Assembly: GCF_036322805.1 (NCBI RefSeq)
Contig: NZ_AP027272.1
Span: 4,154,001-4,218,000, forward strand
Reading direction: 5' to 3'
DNA: 64,000 nt
DNA from: Planctobacterium marinum
Lineage (GTDB): Bacteria; Pseudomonadota; Gammaproteobacteria; Enterobacterales; Alteromonadaceae
Shown piece by piece: positions 54,933 through 63,927 of the stretch. The position numbers and the translations under genes are program-made. A model generated the notes under the pieces. That model ran no database searches, was not told the origin of the DNA, and saw only the letters and a program-made list of their open reading frames with translations. Position 1 is the stretch's first letter; every line of letters starts with the position of its first letter.

Positions 54933-56783
54933 TCAGGATTTATCCCTATCGCCCCAGTCGGGCTTTCTGGGCTGGTGTAAATCTGGTTTATGATTGGGCG
55001 CCGGCGCGGAGGCTTGCTTGGTCACAGCTTGCTTAGATGCCTGCGGGTTTTGAGGTTGTGCTTTGGGTTTTGCTGCTTGCGAGACTTCAGCCACCATTTC
55101 CACCAGTTTCAGAACTTCCTCAATAGAGGTCAGTCCCACTTTGGCATATTGCAAAGCACTTTTAGCCAGCGGCACATAGCCCGGAGCTCGTTTGGCTGTA
55201 CGCCCGAATAACCCGGTATCGGCATCTTTAAGGGCGTTCATCATATCTTCCGTCATTTCCAGTAACTCAAACACCCCAATACGACCGCGGTATCCGGTTT
55301 GGTTGCAGGTTTGGCAACCCGCACCTTTGTGATATTTAAAGCGTCTTGCTCCAGCTTCAATATTATCAATCCAGAACAACTCATCTTCTTCCGGGCGGCA
55401 TTCGGTCCGGCAATTTTTACAAATACGGCGCACTAATCGCTGGGCGATAATGGCGCGCAAAGAACTGGCCGCCAGGTAACCCGGGGCCCCCATGTCCAGA
55501 AGTCGAATCGCACTGCTGATGGAATCATTGGTGTGTAAGGTTGATAATACCAGGTGACCTGTCAAGGCGCCACGTAAGCCTATTTCTACGGTTTCGTGGT
55601 CCCGCATCTCACCCACCATGATAATATCGGGATCCTGACGCAATGTGGTTCTGAGTACGCTTTTAAAATCCAGGCCGATTTTGCTGTTTACCTGTACCTG
55701 ATTGATACGTGGCAAACGGTACTCCACCGGGTCTTCAACGGTAATAATTTTTTTGGCTGGCAGGTTAAGCTCTGACAGTGCCCCGTACAAAGTAGTGGTT
55801 TTACCTGAGCCGGTAGGTCCAGTAACCAATATCATGCCATGAGGACGATGCAATAACTGCCTGAAACGCTTCAATAAACGCTCCGGCATACCGGTTTGTT
55901 CAAGCGTTAATAAGCCTGCCGATTGGTCCAATAAACGCATAACCACCGACTCACCGTTTTGTACAGGCATGGTGGATACCCGCACATCGATAGAGCGGCC
56001 TTTAATGCGAATGTTGGTGCGGCCATCTTGCGGTAAACGCTTTTCCGAAATATCCAGACCCGACATTAGTTTCAGTCGCAAAACTAATGCTGAGGCGATG
56101 TTTTTTTCGTTGATAACACTTTCCTGCAGTACGCCATCCACCCGCTGTCGGATGCGCAACTTGCCTTCATCTGGCTCAATGTGAATATCCGAAGCAGACA
56201 TCTGTACGGCATCTTCAAAAATTGACTGCAATAATTTGGCAACCGTGGTGTCTTCTTCTTCCTCACCACCGGTATCCGCCAGATCGAAATCTTCATCGTC
56301 TTCATACTCTGAGGCCAAGGCCTGAGCAAAAGAGGCTATTTCTTCAGTACGGCGATAATAGGTGTCAAAGGCGTGATACAGCTGTGATTCCGGCACAATC
56401 GCCAGATCAATAGGCTTAGGTAAGATATTCGAGAGGGTGTCAACAACAGATAAATCAGCCGGATCGCTCATGGCGATAAGAATGCTGTTGTCTCGCTCTT
56501 CCAGCGGTAAAGCTTTTAAGCGACGTGCTTGTACCTCAGGTACTAGCTTCACCACTTCAGGATCGATCTTTTTACGAGAAATATCTAACAGGGGAATATT
56601 GAGCTGCTGCGCAAGGAAAGTAAGCAGGCCTTTTTCGGTTACAAAACCAAGATCTTGTAATGCCTGGCCTAGTTTGCGCCCTGTTTCTCGCTGTGCCGAC
56701 AGGGCCTGCTGCAATTGCTCATCGGTGATGACAGACTCGTGAACCAACAGGTCCCCAAGTCGCATCTTTAACTTAGGCTTCAA
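54933..56783 (-). CDS. mshE: MSHA pilus extension ATPase MshE
   Basis: MshE is the GspE/PilB-type hexameric ATPase that powers MSHA pilus growth. The 616-residue product starts with the MshEN domain: RLGDLLVHESVITDEQLQQALSAQ (about 8-31) and KLGQALQDLGFVTEKGLLTFLAQQ (about 37-60), two copies of the motif known to bind cyclic di-GMP. The ATPase core has Walker A GPTGSGKTT (about 325), EDPVEYR, an Asp box, the His box TGHLVLSTLHTNDS and a four-cysteine zinc site (CKNC...CQTC). A Pro/Gln/Ala-rich tail (about 560-616) is unusual. It is 2 bp from mshN. Confidence 0.94.
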   Translation of the reverse strand: MKPKLKMRLGDLLVHESVITDEQLQQALSAQRETGRKLGQALQDLGFVTEKGLLTFLAQQLNIPLLDISRKKIDPEVVKLVPEVQARRLKALPLEERDNSILIAMSDPADLSVVDTLSNILPKPIDLAIVPESQLYHAFDTYYRRTEEIASFAQALASEYEDDEDFDLADTGGEEEEDTTVAKLLQSIFEDAVQMSASDIHIEPDEGKLRIRQRVDGVLQESVINEKNIASALVLRLKLMSGLDISEKRLPQDGRTNIRIKGRSIDVRVSTMPVQNGESVVMRLLDQSAGLLTLEQTGMPERLLKRFRQLLHRPHGMILVTGPTGSGKTTTLYGALSELNLPAKKIITVEDPVEYRLPRINQVQVNSKIGLDFKSVLRTTLRQDPDIIMVGEMRDHETVEIGLRGALTGHLVLSTLHTNDSISSAIRLLDMGAPGYLAASSLRAIIAQRLVRRICKNCRTECRPEEDELFWIDNIEAGARRFKYHKGAGCQTCNQTGYRGRIGVFELLEMTEDMMNALKDADTGLFGRTAKRAPGYVPLAKSALQYAKVGLTSIEEVLKLVEMVAEVSQAAKPKAQPQNPQASKQAVTKQASAPAPNHKPDLHQPRKPDWGDRDKS

Positions 56784-56785
56784 AT

Positions 56786-57967
56786 TTAGCCCCCCAGCTC
56801 GAGAATTCGCTGCCTGATAAAGTCGTTGGCGGAAGCTGATAACTGTCGTAAATCAGCGGCATTCTCATAAGCTTTTAACGCACCATCTCGTTGCGACATG
56901 CGATCTAACGAAATGGCTAATCCTAACCACCATTGGGCGCGGTTTGGTTCGAAGATAACCAAACGACCATAAAGATGAGAAGATTCGGCGTTGAGTTCTA
57001 ACTCTTGGGCAACTGTGGCTTTAAGCCCGTAAAAATCGATATTGCGCTGTACGTCAGGCTCAACCCCTTCCAATACGGTATAAGCGGCACGCAGCTTTTT
57101 CTCGCGGTAAAACAAGCGCGCCAACATCAAGCGAAAATCCACCCGCTGAGGTGCAATGCTAATTCCATCCGATAAAACCACACTAGCCGCACCGTTATTG
57201 CCATTGGAATACTGTAGCACCGCCAATTTTTTGCGGATTTCATGCTGTTTAAAATCGATATTGAGGATCTGGCGATATATTTCTATAGCCCGTGAGACAT
57301 TGTTTTCTGCTACCGCTTGCGCAGCCAGACTGGTTAATTCCGAAATTTGGGCATCAGCACTATCGGTATTGGTCACTTGAACGAAAGAGTCATCCGTTTG
57401 ACCCGGCACTAAAGTCTGTCCCGGTACTACATTGTTTAAATTGGGGACAGGTATATTAACCGCTTGTTGAGAGACTGCCTCAGCGCCTGCCTCAGAGGAC
57501 TCGCGACTGGTTTCTGTCTCCGGAGCCTGACTGACTTCAGCGACTTCTTGTGCAACTTGCGCGTTATCGGTAGTCGATTCACTGTTGTCTGATTCAATAC
57601 TCGCTTCTGGCGAAGTCCCTGCTTTCGCCGTTTCAACTTTTTCTTCGGTTTCTTTGCTGGTACTGTTGCCACGAGTAGGCATCATCTGGTCCAGTGCGCT
57701 GTTTACCGACACCTTTTTACTTTGCTGTTGCTTGGGCTCTTCACCGGATACGATTTGTTTCGCCTGAGCATAAAGATCTAAAAAGTACTCAGGTCCTACA
57801 GCGCGATAACTGAAATAGCTGGCGGCAGATACCCCGACCAATGCGATAAAGATAATCATATATCGAATGCGTTTAGACTCAGAAGGCTCACGGTAATCCG
57901 AGCCATCCCCATCTTCGTGGGCGGCTCTGTTATCCAGGTCCTTTAGCATCTTATTAACGACACTCAC
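56786..57967 (-). CDS. mshN: MSHA biogenesis protein MshN with TPR repeats
   Basis: The 393-residue product starts MSVVNKMLKDLDNRAA, the usual MshN opening. It has one membrane segment (about 36-53), a low-complexity Ser/Glu/Ala-rich linker (about 80-190) and C-terminal tetratricopeptide repeats (about 205-390, for example AQAVAENNVSRAIEIYRQILNID). It is thought to join the inner-membrane and outer-membrane parts of the pilus machine. The start overlaps the mshM stop by 4 bp. Confidence 0.9.
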   Translation of the reverse strand: MSVVNKMLKDLDNRAAHEDGDGSDYREPSESKRIRYMIIFIALVGVSAASYFSYRAVGPEYFLDLYAQAKQIVSGEEPKQQQSKKVSVNSALDQMMPTRGNSTSKETEEKVETAKAGTSPEASIESDNSESTTDNAQVAQEVAEVSQAPETETSRESSEAGAEAVSQQAVNIPVPNLNNVVPGQTLVPGQTDDSFVQVTNTDSADAQISELTSLAAQAVAENNVSRAIEIYRQILNIDFKQHEIRKKLAVLQYSNGNNGAASVVLSDGISIAPQRVDFRLMLARLFYREKKLRAAYTVLEGVEPDVQRNIDFYGLKATVAQELELNAESSHLYGRLVIFEPNRAQWWLGLAISLDRMSQRDGALKAYENAADLRQLSASANDFIRQRILELGG

Positions 57968-58890
57968 AGCAATTCAGCTCCAGTCAAAAAATTGGTGATT
58001 TCAGTTCTAAATACAACCAAAAGCAATAATAACGCCAAAATTACAATAAAAATAACGACTCCACCATTCGACCTTGGTTGTAAACAGGCGTCAGTATCTT
58101 TTACGGCTAACTTGACGTGTTCTTTAGTGACATGGGACTTTCCTTCACCGTAGGCAAGCATCAATGCTTTGTGAGCAACCACATTAACAATGCGCGGTGT
58201 ACCTCGACAGGCTCTGTGAAGGATGGCACACACTTTACGACTAAAGACCTCTTCGCTGCGGTTTCCTGCAACACTCAATCGATGTTTGAGATAGTGGTAC
58301 AGTTGATCCTGATCCATGGTTTTTAAAACATAGCTGAAGGTGATACGTTGATTAAGTTGACGTAATTCACCTTTGCTTATTTTACTGTCTAACTCGGGTT
58401 GACCAAATAGCACCACTTGCAGCAACTTTCGCGATTCAGTTTCAAGATTGGTGAACAAACGCAACACTTCAAGGCTCTCGCTCGGTAATGCTTGGGCCTC
58501 ATCAATGATCAGCACCACGGAGTTGCCTCCTTTGTGGATCTCGATCAGTTTTTCCTGAATTCGCTGAGTAAACTCTTGCTGATCCGTCTGAGAGCTCAAA
58601 TCAACTTTGAGTTCGGTGGCCACGGCCCTGCGCAGCTCTTCTGGTGATAAATAAGGGTTGGGGATGTAGGCCGTAACAAAATGATCCGGCAATTCGTTGA
58701 GAATCTTTCTGCAAATAAGAGTTTTGCCAGTCCCCACCTCGCCAGTCACCTTGATAAAACCTTCACCGGCTTTCAGCGCGTGCAAAATTACGTCCAGCGC
58801 TTCTTTGTGGCAAGGCAAGCCATAGAAATAACTGGTATTGGGGGTTAGTGTGAAAGGTAACTCCCTGAGGCCAAAATGATACAGGTACAT
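57964..58890 (-). CDS. mshM: MSHA biogenesis ATPase MshM
   Basis: MshM is an ExeA/GspA-type AAA+ ATPase with a membrane anchor. The 308-residue product opens MYLYHFGLRELPFTLTPNTSYFYGL and has Walker A TGEVGTGKTLICRK (about 49-62), Walker B VVLIIDEAQALP and the sensor VVLFGQPELD. A C-terminal membrane segment lies about 279-297. ExeA-like proteins remodel peptidoglycan to allow secretin assembly. It lies 3 bp after mshL and overlaps mshN by 4 bp. Confidence 0.92.
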   Translation of the reverse strand: MYLYHFGLRELPFTLTPNTSYFYGLPCHKEALDVILHALKAGEGFIKVTGEVGTGKTLICRKILNELPDHFVTAYIPNPYLSPEELRRAVATELKVDLSSQTDQQEFTQRIQEKLIEIHKGGNSVVLIIDEAQALPSESLEVLRLFTNLETESRKLLQVVLFGQPELDSKISKGELRQLNQRITFSYVLKTMDQDQLYHYLKHRLSVAGNRSEEVFSRKVCAILHRACRGTPRIVNVVAHKALMLAYGEGKSHVTKEHVKLAVKDTDACLQPRSNGGVVIFIVILALLLLLVVFRTEITNFLTGAELL

Positions 58891-58893
58891 GGC

Positions 58894-60543
58894 TTAATCC
58901 ACATACAACCAGTCAGCTATATAATCCTGACTTTGCTTCAGTTGTTGCTGCCAGGTGCCTTGTCTGACGACGGTGGGCTTAATGAGGATCACCAACTCTC
59001 GCTTAATAACCGCTTCGCGTTTGTTGCGAAACAGGTTACCCACCAGTGGGATATCACCAACAAATGGGGTCTTAGAAACGTTGTCTGTGGTACTGGTAGA
59101 CATCAAGCCACCAATAACCACAATCTCACCAGAGCGAGCCTGAATAACCGTATCAGATTCGCGAATGTTACTCTGAGCCAGAGGCAGAACCAGTTCTTCT
59201 TGATTAATGGTCACGACTTTTTGCTGCTCTTCAGTTTCAATAACAGAAGGATGTACATGCAACAGCACGCTACCACGTTCATCGATTTGCGGCGTAACAT
59301 CCAGCGCTATACCGGAGAAGAAGGGAGTTAGCTCTACATCGGGTGTCGTGGATGTGGTACTGGCGTTGGTTGTGCTTTGATTAGAGACATCCGTGACAAA
59401 GTACTCGTCGCTGCCCACCTTGATGACTGCTTTTTGGTTGTTTAACGCTGTGACTCTGGGGCTGGATAATACCTGAACGTTGCCTTGCGTAGAGAGTAAA
59501 GACAGTACCCCAGAAAAATCCTGATTGATAAAGGAAAGGCTGGATATGCCCCCCAGCGCCCCGGTTATCTCATTTCCCGACGTGCTAGCACCTGCACTGA
59601 AGCGAAAATCAGTACTGCCAGAATGACTCAGGATTTGCGTCCAATTGATACCCTGCTGGTACTCATCACTCAAGGTTAACTCAATAACGCGCGCCTCCAG
59701 AATGACCTGGCGCTGCACGCTTTCTTGTGATGCTTGTAAAAACTTGCGCACCTGACGCAACTCATCAGGCATAGCTCTTATTGAAACTAAACCCGCTTGC
59801 GGCGACACCACGACACTGCGGCCTTGCTCAGCACCTATCATGGAAACCAATGCCGTTTGCAATTGCGCCCAGAAGTTAGTTTGCGTGGTGGTGGAAATAC
59901 TGGTGCCGTTACTGCCACCGGCGCCACCGGTTACGTTATTATTATTGTTATTGCGGTTACCACCGCCAAGGTTGTTGTTATTGCCGCTACCACCACCAAA
60001 TTGAGATACGCCTCCCGTACTGACACTACTGGAACTGGTGCCGTCTCGCTGCATCAGCAGGTAGTTAACCGCGAAAGTTTCGGTGCGCATGCCCGATGGA
60101 AAAACGCGATAGATATTGCCGTTTTGCTGCACATCGTAACCGTAAATTTCCTTAACGATTTCAAATACATCTTGCAAACGAACTTGTTTGAGGTCGAGAG
60201 TGATATTGCCCTGCACGTCAGGGTGGATAGCGATACTGTAGTGACTGTTTTTCACCAAACCAGAGAAGAAGGTGCGGGCATCCACCTGATTGGCCTGAAT
60301 ATCCAGACGCGGCTCACCAAACAGCTCACGTTCTTTTTGCACGGGTAATTCTGGACGCAATGCTTCCGCAACGGCTTGAGGCACCGTTTGTAGCGGAGCA
60401 GCAGAGGACTTATCTCCGGCATCTTCAGCAATAGCCTTGCCCAATGCAGATTTGGCAGGTTGTGTCATTTCCGGACGACTAGGGCTCTGGCATGCTGCCA
60501 AACCTAGCGTCAGAAAAATCAGGATAGCGCACCTAATTTTCAT
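58894..60543 (-). CDS. mshL: MSHA outer-membrane secretin MshL
   Basis: MshL forms the outer-membrane pore through which the pilus passes. The 549-residue product has a lipoprotein signal (MKIRCAILIFLTLGLAAC; lipidated Cys18) and a short secretin/TonB N-terminal domain (about 90-155, DARTFFSGLVKNSHYSIAIHPDVQGNITLD). A Gly/Asn-rich linker with runs of Asn follows (about 180-215). The secretin domain has VLSSPRVTALNNQKAVIKVG and the signature VVIGGLMSTSTTDNVSKTPFVGDIPLVGNLFR. It overlaps mshK by 11 bp. Confidence 0.94.
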   Translation of the reverse strand: MKIRCAILIFLTLGLAACQSPSRPEMTQPAKSALGKAIAEDAGDKSSAAPLQTVPQAVAEALRPELPVQKERELFGEPRLDIQANQVDARTFFSGLVKNSHYSIAIHPDVQGNITLDLKQVRLQDVFEIVKEIYGYDVQQNGNIYRVFPSGMRTETFAVNYLLMQRDGTSSSSVSTGGVSQFGGGSGNNNNLGGGNRNNNNNNVTGGAGGSNGTSISTTTQTNFWAQLQTALVSMIGAEQGRSVVVSPQAGLVSIRAMPDELRQVRKFLQASQESVQRQVILEARVIELTLSDEYQQGINWTQILSHSGSTDFRFSAGASTSGNEITGALGGISSLSFINQDFSGVLSLLSTQGNVQVLSSPRVTALNNQKAVIKVGSDEYFVTDVSNQSTTNASTTSTTPDVELTPFFSGIALDVTPQIDERGSVLLHVHPSVIETEEQQKVVTINQEELVLPLAQSNIRESDTVIQARSGEIVVIGGLMSTSTTDNVSKTPFVGDIPLVGNLFRNKREAVIKRELVILIKPTVVRQGTWQQQLKQSQDYIADWLYVD

Positions 60544-60931
60544 AGTTTGATTCAGTAATAAAATCAGTTTTACTTATTGTTATTTCTTTTTCGAGGTCGT
60601 TTAACTTAATTATTATGCTGTATGGCTTCACCTGGCTTAACAAAACATTGCGCCAAGATTGCCCTTCATAAACCACCTCATTGTTGATTATGGCATATTT
60701 CACAGGTTCCGTAACCACAATTGCCGATAACTTAACACTTGGAAAGCCGGTCTGATTGTTTTGTCCCACTCCAGCACCTCCACTGATGCCTTCCTCCGGT
60801 AGCGCATTGCCCTCCTCATCGGTCACCAGAACCGGTTTATCCGCCGGTCGCGTCGGATCTTTCATCAATTGTCGCGCCTCAGCACTTACGCTATGCAGCA
60901 ATATCAGAATGACTATCAGAAAAATTCGCAT
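60533..60931 (-). CDS. mshK: MSHA biogenesis protein MshK
   Basis: The 132-residue product from ATG 60931 has a signal peptide (MRIFLIVILILLHSVSAEARQ) and the segment RQLMKDPTRPADKP, as in PilP/GspC-related periplasmic proteins and MshK. The rest is a small beta domain (KLSAIVVTEPVKYAIINNEVVYEGQSW). The longer frame to 60943 starts with TTG and overlaps mshJ. The ATG follows the mshJ stop by one base. It probably links the inner-membrane complex with the secretin MshL. Confidence 0.87.
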   Translation of the reverse strand: MRIFLIVILILLHSVSAEARQLMKDPTRPADKPVLVTDEEGNALPEEGISGGAGVGQNNQTGFPSVKLSAIVVTEPVKYAIINNEVVYEGQSWRNVLLSQVKPYSIIIKLNDLEKEITISKTDFITESNYEN

Positions 60932-60932
60932 A

Positions 60933-61595
60933 TCACACACCAATAAACGCCTTGCTGGTACTCAGGGTATACAGCTCAATTTCAGCCCTCGCCTTGGGAT
61001 GCTGCTCCACAATATAATCAAAGCGCTTCCAGTAGAACCGCCATTCCAGCGATTCAATTTCATTCAGATATTCCCAGATATGGCCATATTCACCTTCCAG
61101 TACCAGCAGCACCCCGTGTTGAAATAAGTTAACCCGTGCACCACTATCAGCATTGATGTCCATCATCCTGACCGGCGGAATGGACTCCATTTGCAAAACT
61201 TTTAACTTTTTCGACTGACTTAATATTTTTTCTAACACCTGAGGCATTTTATTGGCCGGGATCAAATCGACGGTTTGCTCTCGCAACTTCTCATCTATAT
61301 CAATGATTTGCTGAGCAAACTTTTCACGATTCTTACGCAAAGGCTCGTTGGGATCTTCTTCCAGAGCCACTTCCACCGCCTTGATTTGCTTATCCAACTG
61401 CCCGGATTGAGACTTTTGCCGCTCAACCGTGCGAGTTAACTTTTCAATTTCCAACTGCACCGGCTCAACAAGCCAGACATAACCACCAAATAGTACGGCC
61501 ACCAAACCACTCAATAAGGCCAAAGACTTTTCTCTGGTAGAGAGTTCACTGAACTTGTCTTCTACGTCCGACCAACGTTTGATGTCAAAATTCAT
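60933..61595 (-). CDS. mshJ: MSHA biogenesis protein MshJ (PilO-like)
   Basis: The 220-residue product has a short cytoplasmic start, one membrane segment (about 26-44), a coiled coil (about 45-100) and a small alpha/beta periplasmic domain, the layout of PilO/GspM-type alignment-complex proteins. Typical MshJ text includes FSELSTREKSLALLSGLVAVLFGGYVWLVEP and the YWKRFDYIVEQHPKARAEIELYTLSTSKAFIGV end. It overlaps the PilN-like gene by 4 bp. Confidence 0.9.
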   Translation of the reverse strand: MNFDIKRWSDVEDKFSELSTREKSLALLSGLVAVLFGGYVWLVEPVQLEIEKLTRTVERQKSQSGQLDKQIKAVEVALEEDPNEPLRKNREKFAQQIIDIDEKLREQTVDLIPANKMPQVLEKILSQSKKLKVLQMESIPPVRMMDINADSGARVNLFQHGVLLVLEGEYGHIWEYLNEIESLEWRFYWKRFDYIVEQHPKARAEIELYTLSTSKAFIGV

Positions 61596-62230
61596 GGTTG
61601 TCCGGCTCCCGATGCTTGTCTTTGTACCTCTTGTTCTACGGCCAACTCCACCAGTTCGGAGCTGATCACAAAATTGAGCTTGTCCTGATCATCGCGAAAC
61701 ATACGAGCTCCGGCAAAGCTGCGGCCGGTAAAGTAGTTAGACTCTCTTAATTGGCTCACCCAGAAAGGCACTTTCGCCGATTCAATGGTTGCACCTTCCA
61801 TGCGAATCTTTTGTTCATTGATGCTGATACGGGTTAACCACACGCCATCCACATGATTAAGCGCCAAATCTTCCATTAGCATGGAAAAGCCTTGGTTTTT
61901 AAGTTGTTCCCGCCCCCGCAGTTCCTCCAGTAACAACCCTTTGTCACGTGCTTCGTTTTGTAGTTTCTGTACCTGTGCCACTAGTGCCGGATCCTGGGCA
62001 CGGGTATCTCGCGCTTCAGTAAGCATTTTCAACATCTTGGTTTGCTGGTTATATTTTTGTTGAATATCACGAGTGGCTACCTGCATGTCTCGATATTCCT
62101 GATGATAATGTTCGCTGATGGCAAATAAGACAACACCGCTAAAGAGCCACATTAGTAATACAAAACCGGCAGTAAATAACTGCAACTTGGGTTTGAGTTC
62201 ATCAGGAAATAAATTGACGCGATACTTCAT
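61592..62230 (-). CDS. PilN-like MSHA biogenesis protein (second MshI-type gene)
   Basis: The 212-residue product starts MKYRVNLFPDELKPKLQLFT, the conserved cytoplasmic N-V-x-L-x-P motif with which PilN proteins bind PilM-type partners. A membrane segment (about 18-38), a coiled coil (about 45-110) and a small periplasmic fold follow. It lies between mshI (PilM-like) and mshJ (PilO-like), overlapping each by 4 bp, so the trio mirrors pilMNO. In some genomes this gene is named mshI2 or left unnamed. Confidence 0.88.
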   Translation of the reverse strand: MKYRVNLFPDELKPKLQLFTAGFVLLMWLFSGVVLFAISEHYHQEYRDMQVATRDIQQKYNQQTKMLKMLTEARDTRAQDPALVAQVQKLQNEARDKGLLLEELRGREQLKNQGFSMLMEDLALNHVDGVWLTRISINEQKIRMEGATIESAKVPFWVSQLRESNYFTGRSFAGARMFRDDQDKLNFVISSELVELAVEQEVQRQASGAGQP

Positions 62231-63183
62231 GCGGCATCCCCGCTTTCATTAGTGGTTTGTTCTTCAACCTCTTGTACAGAAAATGCTCCACCAAGTGCCG
62301 CTAATGAAGTATCAGCCCATTGCAATTCCTCACTCTTGGCAAAATCGGGAACAAAAGGTTCCGATTCAACCTGCATGGCATCACCGATTAATTTAGCCAA
62401 TACGCCTTGATGCTCGGTGTCCAGATTGAGATAGATTTTTTTCACCGGGGCCTGACGCAACTGGCTCTCAAAAAAGTCCATGGAACGCTGCAACTCCACA
62501 CTCAGCGTTTCCGAAACCCCCATTTGCAATTCCATTTCAGTGAAACTACTGATTTGCTCATAGCCCTTTATGCGCCGCGAGAAATAGAGCTTACCGGCTT
62601 TTACAATGTTTAAACACACTTCTGCACCCGGTGCCTGAAACACAGTAACGTAACCTTCCTGGTTTTTGGGTAACAGCTCACAGGTTGCCAGTTCTTCAAC
62701 AGTGACGCGCTCGATAAAAAGGCCGGCTTCCAGTACGCCCTGGCAGACATCGAAAAGCTCAGCTTTGGGGATAGCCACCACATTGACTTTGTTGGCCCCC
62801 ATGGTCTGAGCTGGTAAATCGAAATAATCCATGACCACTTCGTCCTGGGTCATTAACAGGTCTTTAGCTGACCATTGCAAAGCCTGGGCTAATTCTTCTT
62901 CCGGTACGGCGGGCTTATCAGTTTGTACCAGCTTGTATTTTTTAGTGGCGAAAACCAAGGTAGTTTTGGTGTTCTGAAGTTGCTGTTCTTCAACAAAGGA
63001 TTTCAGAGAAGACTGCCAATCTTGCAGTGGGAAGGTCTGGTTGAGCACCCAGGTGTGTTGTCCGTCTACTTCTTGAGTAGCACACAAATGTAGGCCGTTA
63101 ATGTCGTATTCGATGCCTAAACTCGCGAAACCTGAGGGTTTGCGATTCAAATAGGAAATCAGTTTTCTCCAACCTACGCGCAT
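62227..63183 (-). CDS. mshI: MSHA biogenesis protein MshI (PilM-like)
   Basis: The 318-residue product has an actin-like PilM/GspL cytoplasmic fold. Support comes from the GIEYDINGLHLCATQ strand, TTLVFATKKYKLVQTDKPAVPEEEL, QALQWSAKDLL and the later VNVVAIPKAELFDVC and SVELQRSMDFFESQLRQ segments typical of MshI. It lacks a membrane segment. It should form the inner-membrane alignment complex with the PilN-like protein and MshJ. It is the first msh gene proper of the locus; 168 bp separate it from the CheY-like gene. Confidence 0.9.
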   Translation of the reverse strand: MRVGWRKLISYLNRKPSGFASLGIEYDINGLHLCATQEVDGQHTWVLNQTFPLQDWQSSLKSFVEEQQLQNTKTTLVFATKKYKLVQTDKPAVPEEELAQALQWSAKDLLMTQDEVVMDYFDLPAQTMGANKVNVVAIPKAELFDVCQGVLEAGLFIERVTVEELATCELLPKNQEGYVTVFQAPGAEVCLNIVKAGKLYFSRRIKGYEQISSFTEMELQMGVSETLSVELQRSMDFFESQLRQAPVKKIYLNLDTEHQGVLAKLIGDAMQVESEPFVPDFAKSEELQWADTSLAALGGAFSVQEVEEQTTNESGDAA

Positions 63184-63351
63184 TTGTAACTTATTATTCT
63201 TGTATTTTGGTTATTAGAACAAACTCTGAGCAAAAGCACCATATCCACCGAGTGACTTATAATAGTATTTATCTGCATATTTGACGCTTTTTTAGAGGTT
63301 TTAATTACTAAAACCTGAAAAGATGAAAAATTCAGCGAAGATAAGACCTGC

Positions 63352-63927
63352 TTAACAATCCAGATAGTCTTTAAATTTTTGGTTAACGATTTTCTGATTG
63401 ATGGGTTTCACCATGTAACCGGTTGCCCCGGTATTAATGCCTTGCAAAATATGCGCTTTGTCACCCAAGCTGGTGATCAGGAAAAAAGGCGTTTTCCACA
63501 ATTCTTTATCGGTACGCACCTTGCGCAATAGCTCCAGGCCACTGACTTTCGGCATCTCCCAATCGGAAATCACCAAATTGTAGGGCTTGTTTTCAGCTAT
63601 GGCTTTGCGCATGAGTGAGTATGCACGCAAGCCATCCTCTGCCATATCAATGTGTCGAAAGCCACAAGAAAGCATGTAATGGCGGTGCACTTTGCGCATC
63701 GAGTCCACATCATCAACAATCAACACCCTAACAGATTTGTTACGCAGGTCTTTTTCAGGGCGAGCTCTTTCGAGTTTATTCACCACTGAAACCATAGTTA
63801 TCAACTTTTCTTCCAGCTGATAACGCTTAGCCCCTTCAATATCCGGTTCATCTAATTTTTCCTGCACTTGTGAAACCGAAAAATTGAGTTCTTTCTTCAG
63901 AAAGTCGATCTCTTTGGGCGTAAACAT
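63352..63927 (-). CDS. CheY-like response regulator with an N-terminal helical extension
   Basis: The 191-residue product has an N-terminal helical part (about 1-65, MFTPKEIDFLKKELNFSVSQVQEKLDEPDIEGAKRYQLEEKL) and a receiver domain (about 66-191). The receiver has the acidic pair in LIVDDVDSM, the phospho-acceptor aspartate in LVISDWEMPKVSGLELLRKV, the conserved threonine-like position in FFLITSLGD and the lysine in GYMVKPINQ. There is no output domain, so it should signal by protein contact. It stands at the head of the MSHA locus on the same strand. A role in pilus or motility control is inference. Confidence 0.8.
   Translation of the reverse strand: MFTPKEIDFLKKELNFSVSQVQEKLDEPDIEGAKRYQLEEKLITMVSVVNKLERARPEKDLRNKSVRVLIVDDVDSMRKVHRHYMLSCGFRHIDMAEDGLRAYSLMRKAIAENKPYNLVISDWEMPKVSGLELLRKVRTDKELWKTPFFLITSLGDKAHILQGINTGATGYMVKPINQKIVNQKFKDYLDC

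Noticed and set aside
59935-60010. Short tandem repeats in mshL as a CRISPR or VNTR
   Set aside because: They encode the Gly/Asn-rich linker of the secretin and have no spacer structure.
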